Shown one piece after another: positions 23,239 through 32,191 of a DNA stretch of 64,000 nt. The DNA comes from a virus. The DNA is taken from positions 1 through 64,000 of IMG/VR virus record IMGVR_UViG_3300048556_000868. One strand, 5' to 3'. The translations under genes and the position numbers were made by a program. The notes under the pieces are model-generated. The model was given only the letters and a program-made list of their open reading frames with translations. It did not search any database and was not told the origin of the DNA. Each line of letters starts with the position of its first letter. Positions within the stretch are counted from its first letter, which is position 1.

Positions 23239-26200
23239 TCGTTATAGTAAATACTATCACTTGTAAAAATCACAGGATTCTCTGGGTTTTTAATTGATAT
23301 ATCTTTTTCGATATTATCAAATTTATCTATATCGTATTCTAGAGCTTGAATATTAAATAAACCGTTAGACTCTTCTGTTATATTAATAACTTTATACTGT
23401 TTAGGTTTAGCAAAGTTTACTGAGTCATTTAAAATAAAAGTAGTCCCCGCAGATTCTGCTATTTTTTCTAAAGAATCATTTGATATTTTTTCTAATATAT
23501 ACCCGAATCTTTGACTTAGTTTTTCATGTTTCCATTTTCCATGCTCATCTTCATTTTCCGATCCGTTTATAGTTATGAATCTATGTCCACTTAATCCCTC
23601 TGGGTGGTCTCCTGCTAAAAATGAATCACTAAAAGGATCATCAGCTATAAAATTTTCATCTTGGTTGTCTGTCTCTATGCCAGCCGAAAATTTAGGGTAA
23701 TCTTTCTCCCAATTAAAATACTGTATTCCATCATTACAATCTGGAGAGTTTTCCCAAACTAATTTTTCAGGAGGCGGTTCTTCTCTATTATACCCCCCAA
23801 GCCAAGCTATTTGATCTTTGGGTAAAACTATTTCAGACAGCAGTTGAGATGATTCATCAGTTATCTGCGCAACTCTTCCACCTTTTTCTCTTGCGTCTAA
23901 AATAGCTTCGTACCAAGTAAAGCTTCCTTCTACAAAAGTAAATAGATCATTATATAATTTTAAAGTTTTTCCATCATTGTCTATATCAAAAACTTGATAC
24001 GTGCCAAATTGTTTAAACCTCATATTATTAATATCTTCATCTGTTACGCCTGTAGCTGAATCTAATGACGCTATTGTTTCATTTCCAGATGGCTGGTATA
24101 TTTCAATATTTTTCCATGTTAATTTATTGAAAGGCTCAATAATTGTATGCATAGGATGGTCAATCGTAACTTCTGCCATCATACCTCTTGAATCAACTTG
24201 TATATCTACTATATGTCCAGCAAACCTACCTACGGTTCTTTTATTATCGAGCACGTCAATAACGTCTCCAGGCTTTAAATAAGAACCTATCATACTTGTT
24301 TGGAAAGATAGAATTTCTGTTTCCATATTTGCAGATTTTACCAAGAATTCAGTTGCTCTTTTTGCTTGCGCTTGAGAAGTTATACCGAACCCATCTATAG
24401 TTTGTTCTATCATGTTGTTTTCATGGACGGCTTCTCTATCCTCTGCCCTCTCCATTTTAGGGCGATACATATTATATCTGTCCGTGTATCTTATATTACA
24501 AGCGTTTGTTCTTGATGATTTTGGAGTGCTTGAATAAGCAAATCCTGCCTCAGAAATATTGTTGTTTGAAAAAAGCATAACAGCCTCTTTCTTTTCGTCT
24601 TGAAAGAAATTAATGGCGCCTCCAGACCAATAGGAATAAGCTCTAAAAATTAACGCAAATTCATTTATTAATTTAAAAGCATTTTGTTTATCCATTATGT
24701 ATGCATTTAAAGTATATCTTGGTTCTACGAGTGGATAATCTATTTCTACTGCACACTTAAACTGATTGTTTTTAGGTTCAACACTCAATGACATTGTTTT
24801 TTGATTTCTATCTATTGATGAAATTGTTATTGATTCGTATGTTCCGTCATCGTAAAATATTGCTAATTTTTTTCCAGTATAATTAAATTCTTTTAGGAAC
24901 TCTGGGGTAGATAGGTTACTAATTTCGGCAAATGTTCTTTTTTTGTATTTAGGGCTATATCCAGTTGGCACCATTTGGTCGCAATATTTTGCTATTTTAT
25001 ATAAAGTCCACCTATCAATATTTTCTTCTTTTATACCAAACCTGCCCACTCCAAATCTTTTATTAGATATTAGATCATATAAACACCAAGCTGGATTATC
25101 TGTCCATTCAGGTTCAGGCTTGAACTCTCCATTCCAGTTACCAGTGTACCTTCTGCTTTCACTGTCGTAATTGGATGGTACTTGGACAGTTTTCATTCTT
25201 AAATAATATGTTCTTTTTGGTATGGTTGAAACGTCTTTAGCATTTACTCTTGTTCCAATTAAAACTGAATTAGGATAATTTAATTTAACTGGAGTAATTT
25301 CTGTTATGGAAGCTAATGCAAATTTTTCTCTATATCTAGCTGCTTGCTCTCCCTCTTTTACCGCGTTTCTTTCTCTATTTAATTTATAAACTTTTATAAT
25401 CCTATCTCTTTGATCTGGGTTTGGCGGAAAATATATTTTAACATCTTTTCTGTAAGAGGAATTTGCGATTCCATAAAAATAAATATCTGTACTGTATAAT
25501 TCTTCTCCCTCATTTCCATATTTTATTCTAAACCTAGCTTTATTGGGCCAAAATTCTCCTGAGTTTTCTACTTTTGTTCCTATTTTAAATCTATGATTTC
25601 CTAATACGAAAGATAATATTATGCCCAATACTCCTACCAGAACTCCGCTAGCTACTCCGTCACTAGTTTCTTTTGCTGCATTAGTTAATGTATGCGAAGT
25701 AATTAAAGCTAAGGCGGCGGAAGCAGCAGGTTGTGGTGGGGCTATTGCTACCTTTTGAGCCATCAATGCGGATTCTGCTAAACCAGTATATGTTGCCACT
25801 ACTGGTATAGCTTTTACAGATTTATATATATGATACGCTGATAAACCTAACAATAAAAAAGTCCAAAGCTTACCTATCTTATATTCGACATTTATTTCAT
25901 CTCCTTCGTATACATACATTAATTCATCTATTTGTAAGCTTACGTAAGCTTCCTCTACTAATGGATTGATTACCCGATGGGCTTCATAATTTTCTTCTTG
26001 TAATTTTCTTGCCACTAAATTATCTAAATCAGAACCCTGTAACTCTCTAAAAATACCTTCAAGATCTGAAGGTTTGGTTAATTGTTTTTCATTCCATAAA
26101 GTTGGTTCCTTACTAGGACTTATATCGACATGACTAACAATTTCAGTTGGAATATTGACTGTTACCGCATTAGTTGGATCGGGAGAAAATGTACCGTCGG

Positions 26201-28454
26201 TTTCGTTTAATTTTTGAGGCATGAATTCAATCTGACCCCCGACGAATTCGTTAGAAAATTCACTCATCATATACACAGGGTCTCTGCCATAATCAATATA
26301 TTCTTGATCACTTTCATCTACCATAGATATACCTGTAGCAAAACTACTTATAGAGTCGCCAGGTACCATTTGTGTTCCTGTTATAATAAATATACCAGCA
26401 TTTGTGTTTGGCCCACCTCTTAGTGCGTTATTCATTATAACTGAACCTTGTTGATTGCTGTAGTCAATAGCGCTACTATATGTTCCAAGAAATTTATTTG
26501 CATCAGGCCCCATTTTGTAGTAACCCATTGTGTCATTGTATCTTCTAGATCTAACAGTGTCATCAGGGCTATAAGTGCTGAAATTAGATCCATCATGAGT
26601 TACATGCTCACCTGAAAATATTTTGTATTCGTCTATAAATTCAGTTGCTTCATAAAAAGTTGAGTCAGGAGGTTCTCCTATATAAACAAAAGATCCAGAC
26701 TGATAATCTCCACTTTTAGAGAATTCTTCATCAGTGTTTTGCATAACCTGATAGGTGGTTGTTACGCTATTTTCTTCATAGGTCACCATTTCTCCTTGTG
26801 CATAAGTTACTCCTTGCTGAAAAGGGTTTGATGGTAAAGCATAAGAGTATTCAGCGAAGTTAACGGTTCTTGGTCCGTACAATACTGTTCCAATTTCTTT
26901 AGTGTTTGCTGTAAATAAATATTGATCTTCTAATAATTCTTGATCTTCTGACCCAAGAGACATGTCTATGTCAAATTCATTTATGTTATATCCATCTAAA
27001 CCGCCATCTTGTGTTTCAAAACTTATTTCTTTTACTGGAATGTCATCAAGAAAAACACCCTGAAGGTAATCGTTATCAGGCTCCCTTGTTGGGGCAGGAG
27101 TAGCTGCAGAACTTAAAGATTCTGTTGATTGATTTGGGTCATTTAATTTAAATTCTCTGTCAAATTCCAGTTTCTTTCCGTTTTTGTCAGAGAATCCATC
27201 TATTTCTCCTTCTGATACTAAGTCAATTGACTTAGCTATAGATGTTGATTCTAATTTATACCAGCCTACCCCATTTGATTTTAATCCTCCTCTATATCTT
27301 TGGCCAACCTGAACTGGAAATGCCCCATTTGTTTCAGGTTGATTTTCAGCGCTAGCGCCCAATGCTTTTAAAAATCTTGTAGTAAGACTTACGTTTTGGT
27401 TTTCTTTTAAATATGGCAAACTATCTTCGCTAAATATTATCGGATAAAATATTTTTTCATTGCCTTGCGAGCTTTCTTTAATTGGTACGCTTTGCAGGCA
27501 GACAAAAGAAGATGATATTGCATCTCGTTCTGTTATAGCATATCTTTGGTTTTCTGCATCGGTTATTTTTGCGGAAGGATACCAATTCCCAGTATTTTCA
27601 TCAAAATTTCCAAGAAATGCTTGGTTAACCCCTTTTGCAAAATTATAAAAATAATAATAATAACCCCCAATAGAGTTACCTTGTTTTTCCATCTTAACAG
27701 TTCTGTTTGTTTGAGAATCAACGCTTTCAAAACCACCATAAAGACCGTCTATTGTGCCGAATTCAGTAGCATCCGCAAGTCTTGCTATATATTGAAAAGC
27801 AGGATCTACCATCCTGTACCTACTCTCTCCATCAAATACGCTTCTAGCAAAACTTGAAACTAACGGCCCAAGATCAACAAAATAGTGTGGGCTATAAGAT
27901 GGTATCAAACTGTATAACCCATTACTAAAACTAAAAATCCTTTGGGTTTCTGAATTATAATCATAATTTATATTACAAGAAGATATCACATTACTGCCCA
28001 CAATCATTTTTCCATAACCAACAGGAATTGTGGCTCCTTGCTGAAATTTGTTTTCAGTGCCATTATATAAGTAAGATTTAGTTTGAACCTGTAATACAGA
28101 TTCATCTCTTTCCATGGCTTCCGCCATTTTTTTACTAATATATATTGATGCTGCCGTAGTTGCGGCCATAACAAGTAAACTTGTAATAAAACCTCCAGAT
28201 CCTTGAGGCACAGGAAAAACATGCAAATCTTTTTCTGTTAACAAATTACATTCTTCTGCAGTAGCAAAACTTCTAGAGTTTGATTTTTTTATTCCATAGC
28301 ATATTCCTTCTTGTTGTTTCTTGAACAAATATCTTTCGATTTCAGGTTCGTTTGCAAACAAAGCATTTACAGCTTCTCCTGGAGTAAATACATTAAGCTC
28401 CCACTTTTTACCAAAGCGTTTGCCTAGCTCTCCATGTAAATATACATTTTTCAT
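23235..28454 (-). CDS. Tail tip attachment protein, lambda I+J-like fusion with C-type-lectin-like domain
   Basis: The 1,739-residue protein starts with a lambda gpI-like domain: YLHGELGKRFGKKWEL, VNALFANEPEIERYLF, a hydrophobic stretch at about 86-107, then QGATIPVGYGKMIVGSNVIS. The gpJ-like body follows (ENIDRWTLYKIAKYCDQMVP, NACNIRYTDRYNMYRPK, GSYLKPGDVIDVLDN). Residues about 860-950 are a second hydrophobic, Ala-rich region, as in many J proteins. Residues about 1500-1655 form a C-type-lectin-like fold: FTWYEAILDAREKGGRVAQI, IAWLGGYN, LVWENSPDC and a closing GYILEK. The protein would form the tail tip and bind the receptor. It follows the K gene, with a GTGTA element and an AGGAACAAGG leader before the ATG. 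Confidence 0.85.
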   Translation of the reverse strand: MKNVYLHGELGKRFGKKWELNVFTPGEAVNALFANEPEIERYLFKKQQEGICYGIKKSNSRSFATAEECNLLTEKDLHVFPVPQGSGGFITSLLVMAATTAASIYISKKMAEAMERDESVLQVQTKSYLYNGTENKFQQGATIPVGYGKMIVGSNVISSCNINYDYNSETQRIFSFSNGLYSLIPSYSPHYFVDLGPLVSSFARSVFDGESRYRMVDPAFQYIARLADATEFGTIDGLYGGFESVDSQTNRTVKMEKQGNSIGGYYYYFYNFAKGVNQAFLGNFDENTGNWYPSAKITDAENQRYAITERDAISSSFVCLQSVPIKESSQGNEKIFYPIIFSEDSLPYLKENQNVSLTTRFLKALGASAENQPETNGAFPVQVGQRYRGGLKSNGVGWYKLESTSIAKSIDLVSEGEIDGFSDKNGKKLEFDREFKLNDPNQSTESLSSAATPAPTREPDNDYLQGVFLDDIPVKEISFETQDGGLDGYNINEFDIDMSLGSEDQELLEDQYLFTANTKEIGTVLYGPRTVNFAEYSYALPSNPFQQGVTYAQGEMVTYEENSVTTTYQVMQNTDEEFSKSGDYQSGSFVYIGEPPDSTFYEATEFIDEYKIFSGEHVTHDGSNFSTYSPDDTVRSRRYNDTMGYYKMGPDANKFLGTYSSAIDYSNQQGSVIMNNALRGGPNTNAGIFIITGTQMVPGDSISSFATGISMVDESDQEYIDYGRDPVYMMSEFSNEFVGGQIEFMPQKLNETDGTFSPDPTNAVTVNIPTEIVSHVDISPSKEPTLWNEKQLTKPSDLEGIFRELQGSDLDNLVARKLQEENYEAHRVINPLVEEAYVSLQIDELMYVYEGDEINVEYKIGKLWTFLLLGLSAYHIYKSVKAIPVVATYTGLAESALMAQKVAIAPPQPAASAALALITSHTLTNAAKETSDGVASGVLVGVLGIILSFVLGNHRFKIGTKVENSGEFWPNKARFRIKYGNEGEELYSTDIYFYGIANSSYRKDVKIYFPPNPDQRDRIIKVYKLNRERNAVKEGEQAARYREKFALASITEITPVKLNYPNSVLIGTRVNAKDVSTIPKRTYYLRMKTVQVPSNYDSESRRYTGNWNGEFKPEPEWTDNPAWCLYDLISNKRFGVGRFGIKEENIDRWTLYKIAKYCDQMVPTGYSPKYKKRTFAEISNLSTPEFLKEFNYTGKKLAIFYDDGTYESITISSIDRNQKTMSLSVEPKNNQFKCAVEIDYPLVEPRYTLNAYIMDKQNAFKLINEFALIFRAYSYWSGGAINFFQDEKKEAVMLFSNNNISEAGFAYSSTPKSSRTNACNIRYTDRYNMYRPKMERAEDREAVHENNMIEQTIDGFGITSQAQAKRATEFLVKSANMETEILSFQTSMIGSYLKPGDVIDVLDNKRTVGRFAGHIVDIQVDSRGMMAEVTIDHPMHTIIEPFNKLTWKNIEIYQPSGNETIASLDSATGVTDEDINNMRFKQFGTYQVFDIDNDGKTLKLYNDLFTFVEGSFTWYEAILDAREKGGRVAQITDESSQLLSEIVLPKDQIAWLGGYNREEPPPEKLVWENSPDCNDGIQYFNWEKDYPKFSAGIETDNQDENFIADDPFSDSFLAGDHPEGLSGHRFITINGSENEDEHGKWKHEKLSQRFGYILEKISNDSLEKIAESAGTTFILNDSVNFAKPKQYKVINITEESNGLFNIQALEYDIDKFDNIEKDISIKNPENPVIFTSDSIYYND

Positions 28455-28479
28455 CCTTGTTCCTGTGTTATATTTACAC
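28455..28479 (-). promoter_or_regulatory. GTGTA element plus AGGAACAAGG leader of the J-like gene
   Basis: GTGTA (28479-28475) overlaps the last sense codon and stop of the K gene. Ten bases later comes AGGAACAAGG (28464-28455), directly followed by the ATG at 28454. The same GTGTA-N10-AGGAACAAGG layout precedes the tape measure gene. Confidence 0.6.
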
Positions 28480-29199
28480 TAATTGAGGGTGCCTGTACAC
28501 TCCTTTGATTTTTTTTTGCCATCTTTTATCTAAAAGGGTTTTTTGAGATATACTGTTTCCGCATTGATGAATAAAATAATCATCTCCCTGATATACCCCA
28601 ACATGTTTTCTTCCTTCTTTTTTTATTTTAAAAATAATTATGTCGTGTTTTTTTAATTCATTTTTTTGTTTGTAAACAAAATTTGAATGCATAACATTTT
28701 CTAGAATTCTATTGGATTCTTTGTCGCATTCAGGAAGCCAATAATTATAATGGCACCTAGTTATATTAATATTTAATTCTTTAATAAAATAATCCTTAAG
28801 CAAGCAAGTGCATTCATAAAAACCTTTGACATATGGTCTTTTTAATAAATCATCAGGCTCAAAAGAGTGAGGAAAATGCAAGAAAAAATTGTCAGTAAGA
28901 ATACTGTATATAAAAAAAGGCATACCAAGCTCTTGAGATATATTTAAATCGTGTAGAGAGGGGTTCTCATTTCCTTCAGGGTGAGAATGATATATTCCTA
29001 GTATTTTTTTGTTAAGTTTTTTTTCTAAGAAGGTTTTTGGGGATATTGAAAATGAAAGTTTTTTATTTGGATTCTCATTTTTTACTCTCTCTACTGATAT
29101 TGTATTGTCTGGGTTTAATATAATAAAGCCACAAACCTCTTCTTCAGGTTTTTCTAAAGCATGCGCTTTTACTTGTTCATGAAAATTATTTAAACTCAT
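28474..29199 (-). CDS. Tail assembly protein K-like: JAMM peptidase plus NlpC/P60
   Basis: The 241-residue protein has the two domains of lambda gpK. An N-terminal JAMM/MPN metallopeptidase has Glu20/21 and the HSHPEGNENPSLHD motif with His71, His73 and Asp84. A C-terminal NlpC/P60 domain has Cys130 in YECTCLLKDYF (the usual D-C is E-C) and His199 in RKHVGVY. In related phages the protein acts at the tail tip, cutting murein or processing tail proteins. It lies between L and J as expected, overlapping L by 14 nt. Confidence 0.88.
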   Translation of the reverse strand: MSLNNFHEQVKAHALEKPEEEVCGFIILNPDNTISVERVKNENPNKKLSFSISPKTFLEKKLNKKILGIYHSHPEGNENPSLHDLNISQELGMPFFIYSILTDNFFLHFPHSFEPDDLLKRPYVKGFYECTCLLKDYFIKELNINITRCHYNYWLPECDKESNRILENVMHSNFVYKQKNELKKHDIIIFKIKKEGRKHVGVYQGDDYFIHQCGNSISQKTLLDKRWQKKIKGVYRHPQLV

Positions 29200-30205
29200 A
29201 CGGATCTATTCCAGGGAAACCTCCATAAGGAAGCCCGTTACCGTTTTCTGTCCAAATAACAGGATCTCCAGGTTTGTTTTTCGCATTCATTCTTAAACAT
29301 CCTCCCGCCCCAGTGGCTTCTGGAGAAAATCTTAGCCTACAACCACAGAGGGTTTTATCGCAATCATCTAGTCTCCAGTTTTCGGTATCTCTAATTGGGT
29401 TAGATCTTATGTTATCATTAAGGCATACGTAAATATTTACTGGGTAAATTTCTCTATCGCTGTCTAATGGTTCTACTTTCACAACATCTCCTTTGTTATA
29501 TACTTGATTTCTTGTCCAGTCTCCTGTTTCCGCTCCTCCGAAATCTCCGTTTGGTTGATCGATGTAAACTTCTTCGCCGATCATTTGACCAGTATATCCA
29601 CTAGGCACAAATCTTTTATTCTTTTGATCAGATATAGGTTTGCCTTTATAACCGCATCCTATTTCACTTCTGTATTGCCAGCCACAATAATTAGAATACA
29701 TTGTGCGCGCAGGTATATTTGCATTTTGTAGTTCAAGCAACGATACTAATTCGAATTCTACAACATTATCGTCTTCTTTTGTTTTTTGATTAACATAGAA
29801 AACATCCTCGACAAATGAGCTGTCTGGATCAGGGTCTGCATGAGGATTAACATTGTTAGGGAAATTTACATCATCTATATATCTTACAAAGGTTTTAATT
29901 CTGGTAACCTTATAATTTATAAAGTCTTTAAAAACTCCAAGCCTCATTGATATGTTGCCGTTCTGATTTGAGAAAGTTAATTTTGGACGAGGCAATTTTC
30001 CATCTCCATGCATTTCAAAGCCTTCAACTTTTATGGGGTAATAGTTGTATTCTTTTTCGTTGAAAATTATTGGATTATTATATCCATTTTCTCCAGCATG
30101 AAATCTATATTCTCCCTGATCTTTAAGATCTACAACATAAAGAAGAACAACAGTAGATGGTTCTGTTGCGAATATTTCTTTATTTATTTTTGATGTGTTT
30201 TTCAT
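29186..30205 (-). CDS. Minor tail protein L-like (Fe-S cluster type)
   Basis: The 339-residue protein has the lambda gpL pattern: FELVSLLELQNANIPAR, then YCGWQYRSEIGCGYKG (about residues 171-187), and a C-terminal CDKTLCGCRLRF followed by LPYGGFPG. In lambda these cysteines hold an iron-sulfur cluster that helps tail-tip assembly. An extra segment of about 60 residues lies between the two cysteine groups (GDWTRNQVYNKGDVV, a carbohydrate-binding-like CBM5/12 motif). The gene sits between the 30207-31367 structural gene and K. Confidence 0.85.
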   Translation of the reverse strand: MKNTSKINKEIFATEPSTVVLLYVVDLKDQGEYRFHAGENGYNNPIIFNEKEYNYYPIKVEGFEMHGDGKLPRPKLTFSNQNGNISMRLGVFKDFINYKVTRIKTFVRYIDDVNFPNNVNPHADPDPDSSFVEDVFYVNQKTKEDDNVVEFELVSLLELQNANIPARTMYSNYCGWQYRSEIGCGYKGKPISDQKNKRFVPSGYTGQMIGEEVYIDQPNGDFGGAETGDWTRNQVYNKGDVVKVEPLDSDREIYPVNIYVCLNDNIRSNPIRDTENWRLDDCDKTLCGCRLRFSPEATGAGGCLRMNAKNKPGDPVIWTENGNGLPYGGFPGIDPYEFK

Positions 30206-30206
30206 T

Positions 30207-31367
30207 TTAAGATTCTAAGATTTTTTCGTTTTGAAAATCACCTTCATCGCATAAAAACATTTCTATACTCCCAGGTGGATTTATTTCTCTTAAAAATAAA
30301 GATTGATTTGTCATTAAATCAATTGATTGAATTGGTTGGTTTTTCACTTTTAAAACTGTGTAGTTATCTCCTTCATAATTAATCTCTTCGTAATCTCCTG
30401 CTGAAAATCTAGTTCTATAACTAATGAAATCATTTACATCTACTGTGTGGTCAAATCCTATGTTGTATAAATTTGATTTAGAATTATCCGCGTTATTTTT
30501 TTGTAGTCCAGATACATGTAGAAAAACTCCGCGCAAAGTTCCAAGTATTCCAAAATCACCATAAGTTTCAAACCATGAATTTTCTTCAAAGTATTCAGTA
30601 TACGCTTCCAAGGCTCCACTTATGCCACTAAAATAGTTTTCAACGCTAGAACTTGAACTTTGATTTGTGTGTTGCAATGTATGTTTTTTTCTTAAGAAAA
30701 ATTCGTTTTGAAAAGTAGGGGGTTCGTAATTTTCTAATGATGATTGGTCAAACTCTTGGTCGAAGTTACTTTTATTCTCTAGCCATTCCAAGTCATGTTC
30801 TACGTTGGGGCATAATAATTCGCCTGTAAGTATAAAGCTTGCGTCGCATGGGGCCTTATTGCAGTTTATTATAGGGAACCCTGGGAGCATTCTAACTTCT
30901 GCGCCAAATTTATCTCCAGTTCTATTTTCTGGGGTGCCTGCATTTCCGTATTTTATTTCTTCATAGAGGGGGTGAAAGTATGTATTCACTTTTATTTTTT
31001 CCCTTGGATTAATAGTGAAAGGTAATTGGTTTACATTTCCAGACGAGTAAACTTCTATTCCAGTATAATCTGGGAATTGAAACAAAGAAAACCTGACAGG
31101 GTCAGACACCTTCATTCCTGTAACTGTTATAGGCAAGGTGCATGAATTTATCATTGTAAAGCTGCCAGAAGCAGCGACTCCTTGCTGGCAAGCATTCTTA
31201 CAATCTATTTCAAAACTGGCGTTAGACCCAACTTCTATTAGCAACCCATTTTCGGTCTTAGTCTGAAGTAGTATGGGTTCACTTTCTACTTCTAAAAATC
31301 TAGGATTTTCTTTTATATTAGTCTCACTAAACGTGATACCATAATCATCTGGATTAATAAAACTCAT
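30207..31367 (-). CDS. Tail structural protein, beta-sandwich type
   Basis: The 386-residue protein is strand-rich with no signal peptide. Residues about 45-140 (FEIDCKNACQQGVAASGSFTMINSC, then FTINPREKIKVNTYFHP) resemble ASH/Ig-like sandwich domains, in which a new part and a P-x-E motif limit the strands. It resembles the C-terminal part of the 32192-36652 protein in the same style. No enzyme motif seen. Position between M-like and L-like genes marks it as a tail-tip part. Confidence 0.6.
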   Translation of the reverse strand: MSFINPDDYGITFSETNIKENPRFLEVESEPILLQTKTENGLLIEVGSNASFEIDCKNACQQGVAASGSFTMINSCTLPITVTGMKVSDPVRFSLFQFPDYTGIEVYSSGNVNQLPFTINPREKIKVNTYFHPLYEEIKYGNAGTPENRTGDKFGAEVRMLPGFPIINCNKAPCDASFILTGELLCPNVEHDLEWLENKSNFDQEFDQSSLENYEPPTFQNEFFLRKKHTLQHTNQSSSSSVENYFSGISGALEAYTEYFEENSWFETYGDFGILGTLRGVFLHVSGLQKNNADNSKSNLYNIGFDHTVDVNDFISYRTRFSAGDYEEINYEGDNYTVLKVKNQPIQSIDLMTNQSLFLREINPPGSIEMFLCDEGDFQNEKILES

Positions 31368-32176
31368 CTATTTGAAATTCCGTATCTTACTATATTAGTT
31401 GAATCAGGCTGTTCTTCACCTTCTTCTACCAAGCCTATTTGTTTTGTCGTATTTGGCGTTTCGCTTCCTGGGATTAAGGCATCATTATCGTAGCAAGGAG
31501 TTGGCACCCATGTTCCATCTTTATATTTATAACAATAATCATTAGGCATATCTGAAAGTACTCCAACTTGATTCCTATTAAACCTTGACAGTTTGCACTG
31601 AATGAATATTCTTCCCTTCGGCCAACCGTGCATGTCACTTTGAGAATCTAAAGCCATTTTATCAAAGTGGTCTGAATCCCTAACCCCATACCTCATCCAG
31701 AAGTTGTCTATAGGTTTTCCATCCTCATCTTCGTATTGACCATTTCCTCCTGCCCATGTAGGAAATGATCTAGCATATCCCATGCCCCTCCATTTTGCAT
31801 TGTTTAATATAAACGGTCCTATTGAGTCAAATGCAATATTTTGACCATTGTATACTTTTACTCTAGTAGTTGTATCCACAAATATTGAATCAAACGTTGT
31901 TGCCATTGCATTAGGGGCAAGTTGCGCCAAGCTCCTATCCTCACTATCAAAATTATTTCCACCAAAAATATCTGTTATGTGATACCCTCCTACATGAGTT
32001 TGAAAAGGTATAACAACTCCAAAAGGAGATACAAAAGGCGGCGAAGAAGTTAATCCTCCACTAAAACAAACCCTGCAACCAGGCCCTGCGACGGGTGGAG
32101 CTTTCCAGGAAACCTTTAACTTTTTATTTTCTTCTAAGTCTTGGTTTTGTGGTTCTATTATAAATTCAGTTTCCAT
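31364..32176 (-). CDS. Tail structural protein, unknown
   Basis: The 270-residue protein opens with KLKVSWKAPPVAGPGCRVCF and has many Gly, aromatic and Asp residues (WAGGNGQYEDEDGKPIDNFW), compatible with a beta-rich virion protein. No family recognised. It overlaps the next gene by 4 nt (ATGA) and lies 15 nt after the M-like gene. Confidence 0.5.
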   Translation of the reverse strand: METEFIIEPQNQDLEENKKLKVSWKAPPVAGPGCRVCFSGGLTSSPPFVSPFGVVIPFQTHVGGYHITDIFGGNNFDSEDRSLAQLAPNAMATTFDSIFVDTTTRVKVYNGQNIAFDSIGPFILNNAKWRGMGYARSFPTWAGGNGQYEDEDGKPIDNFWMRYGVRDSDHFDKMALDSQSDMHGWPKGRIFIQCKLSRFNRNQVGVLSDMPNDYCYKYKDGTWVPTPCYDNDALIPGSETPNTTKQIGLVEEGEEQPDSTNIVRYGISNR

Positions 32177-32191
32177 ATTTTAATTTAATGT

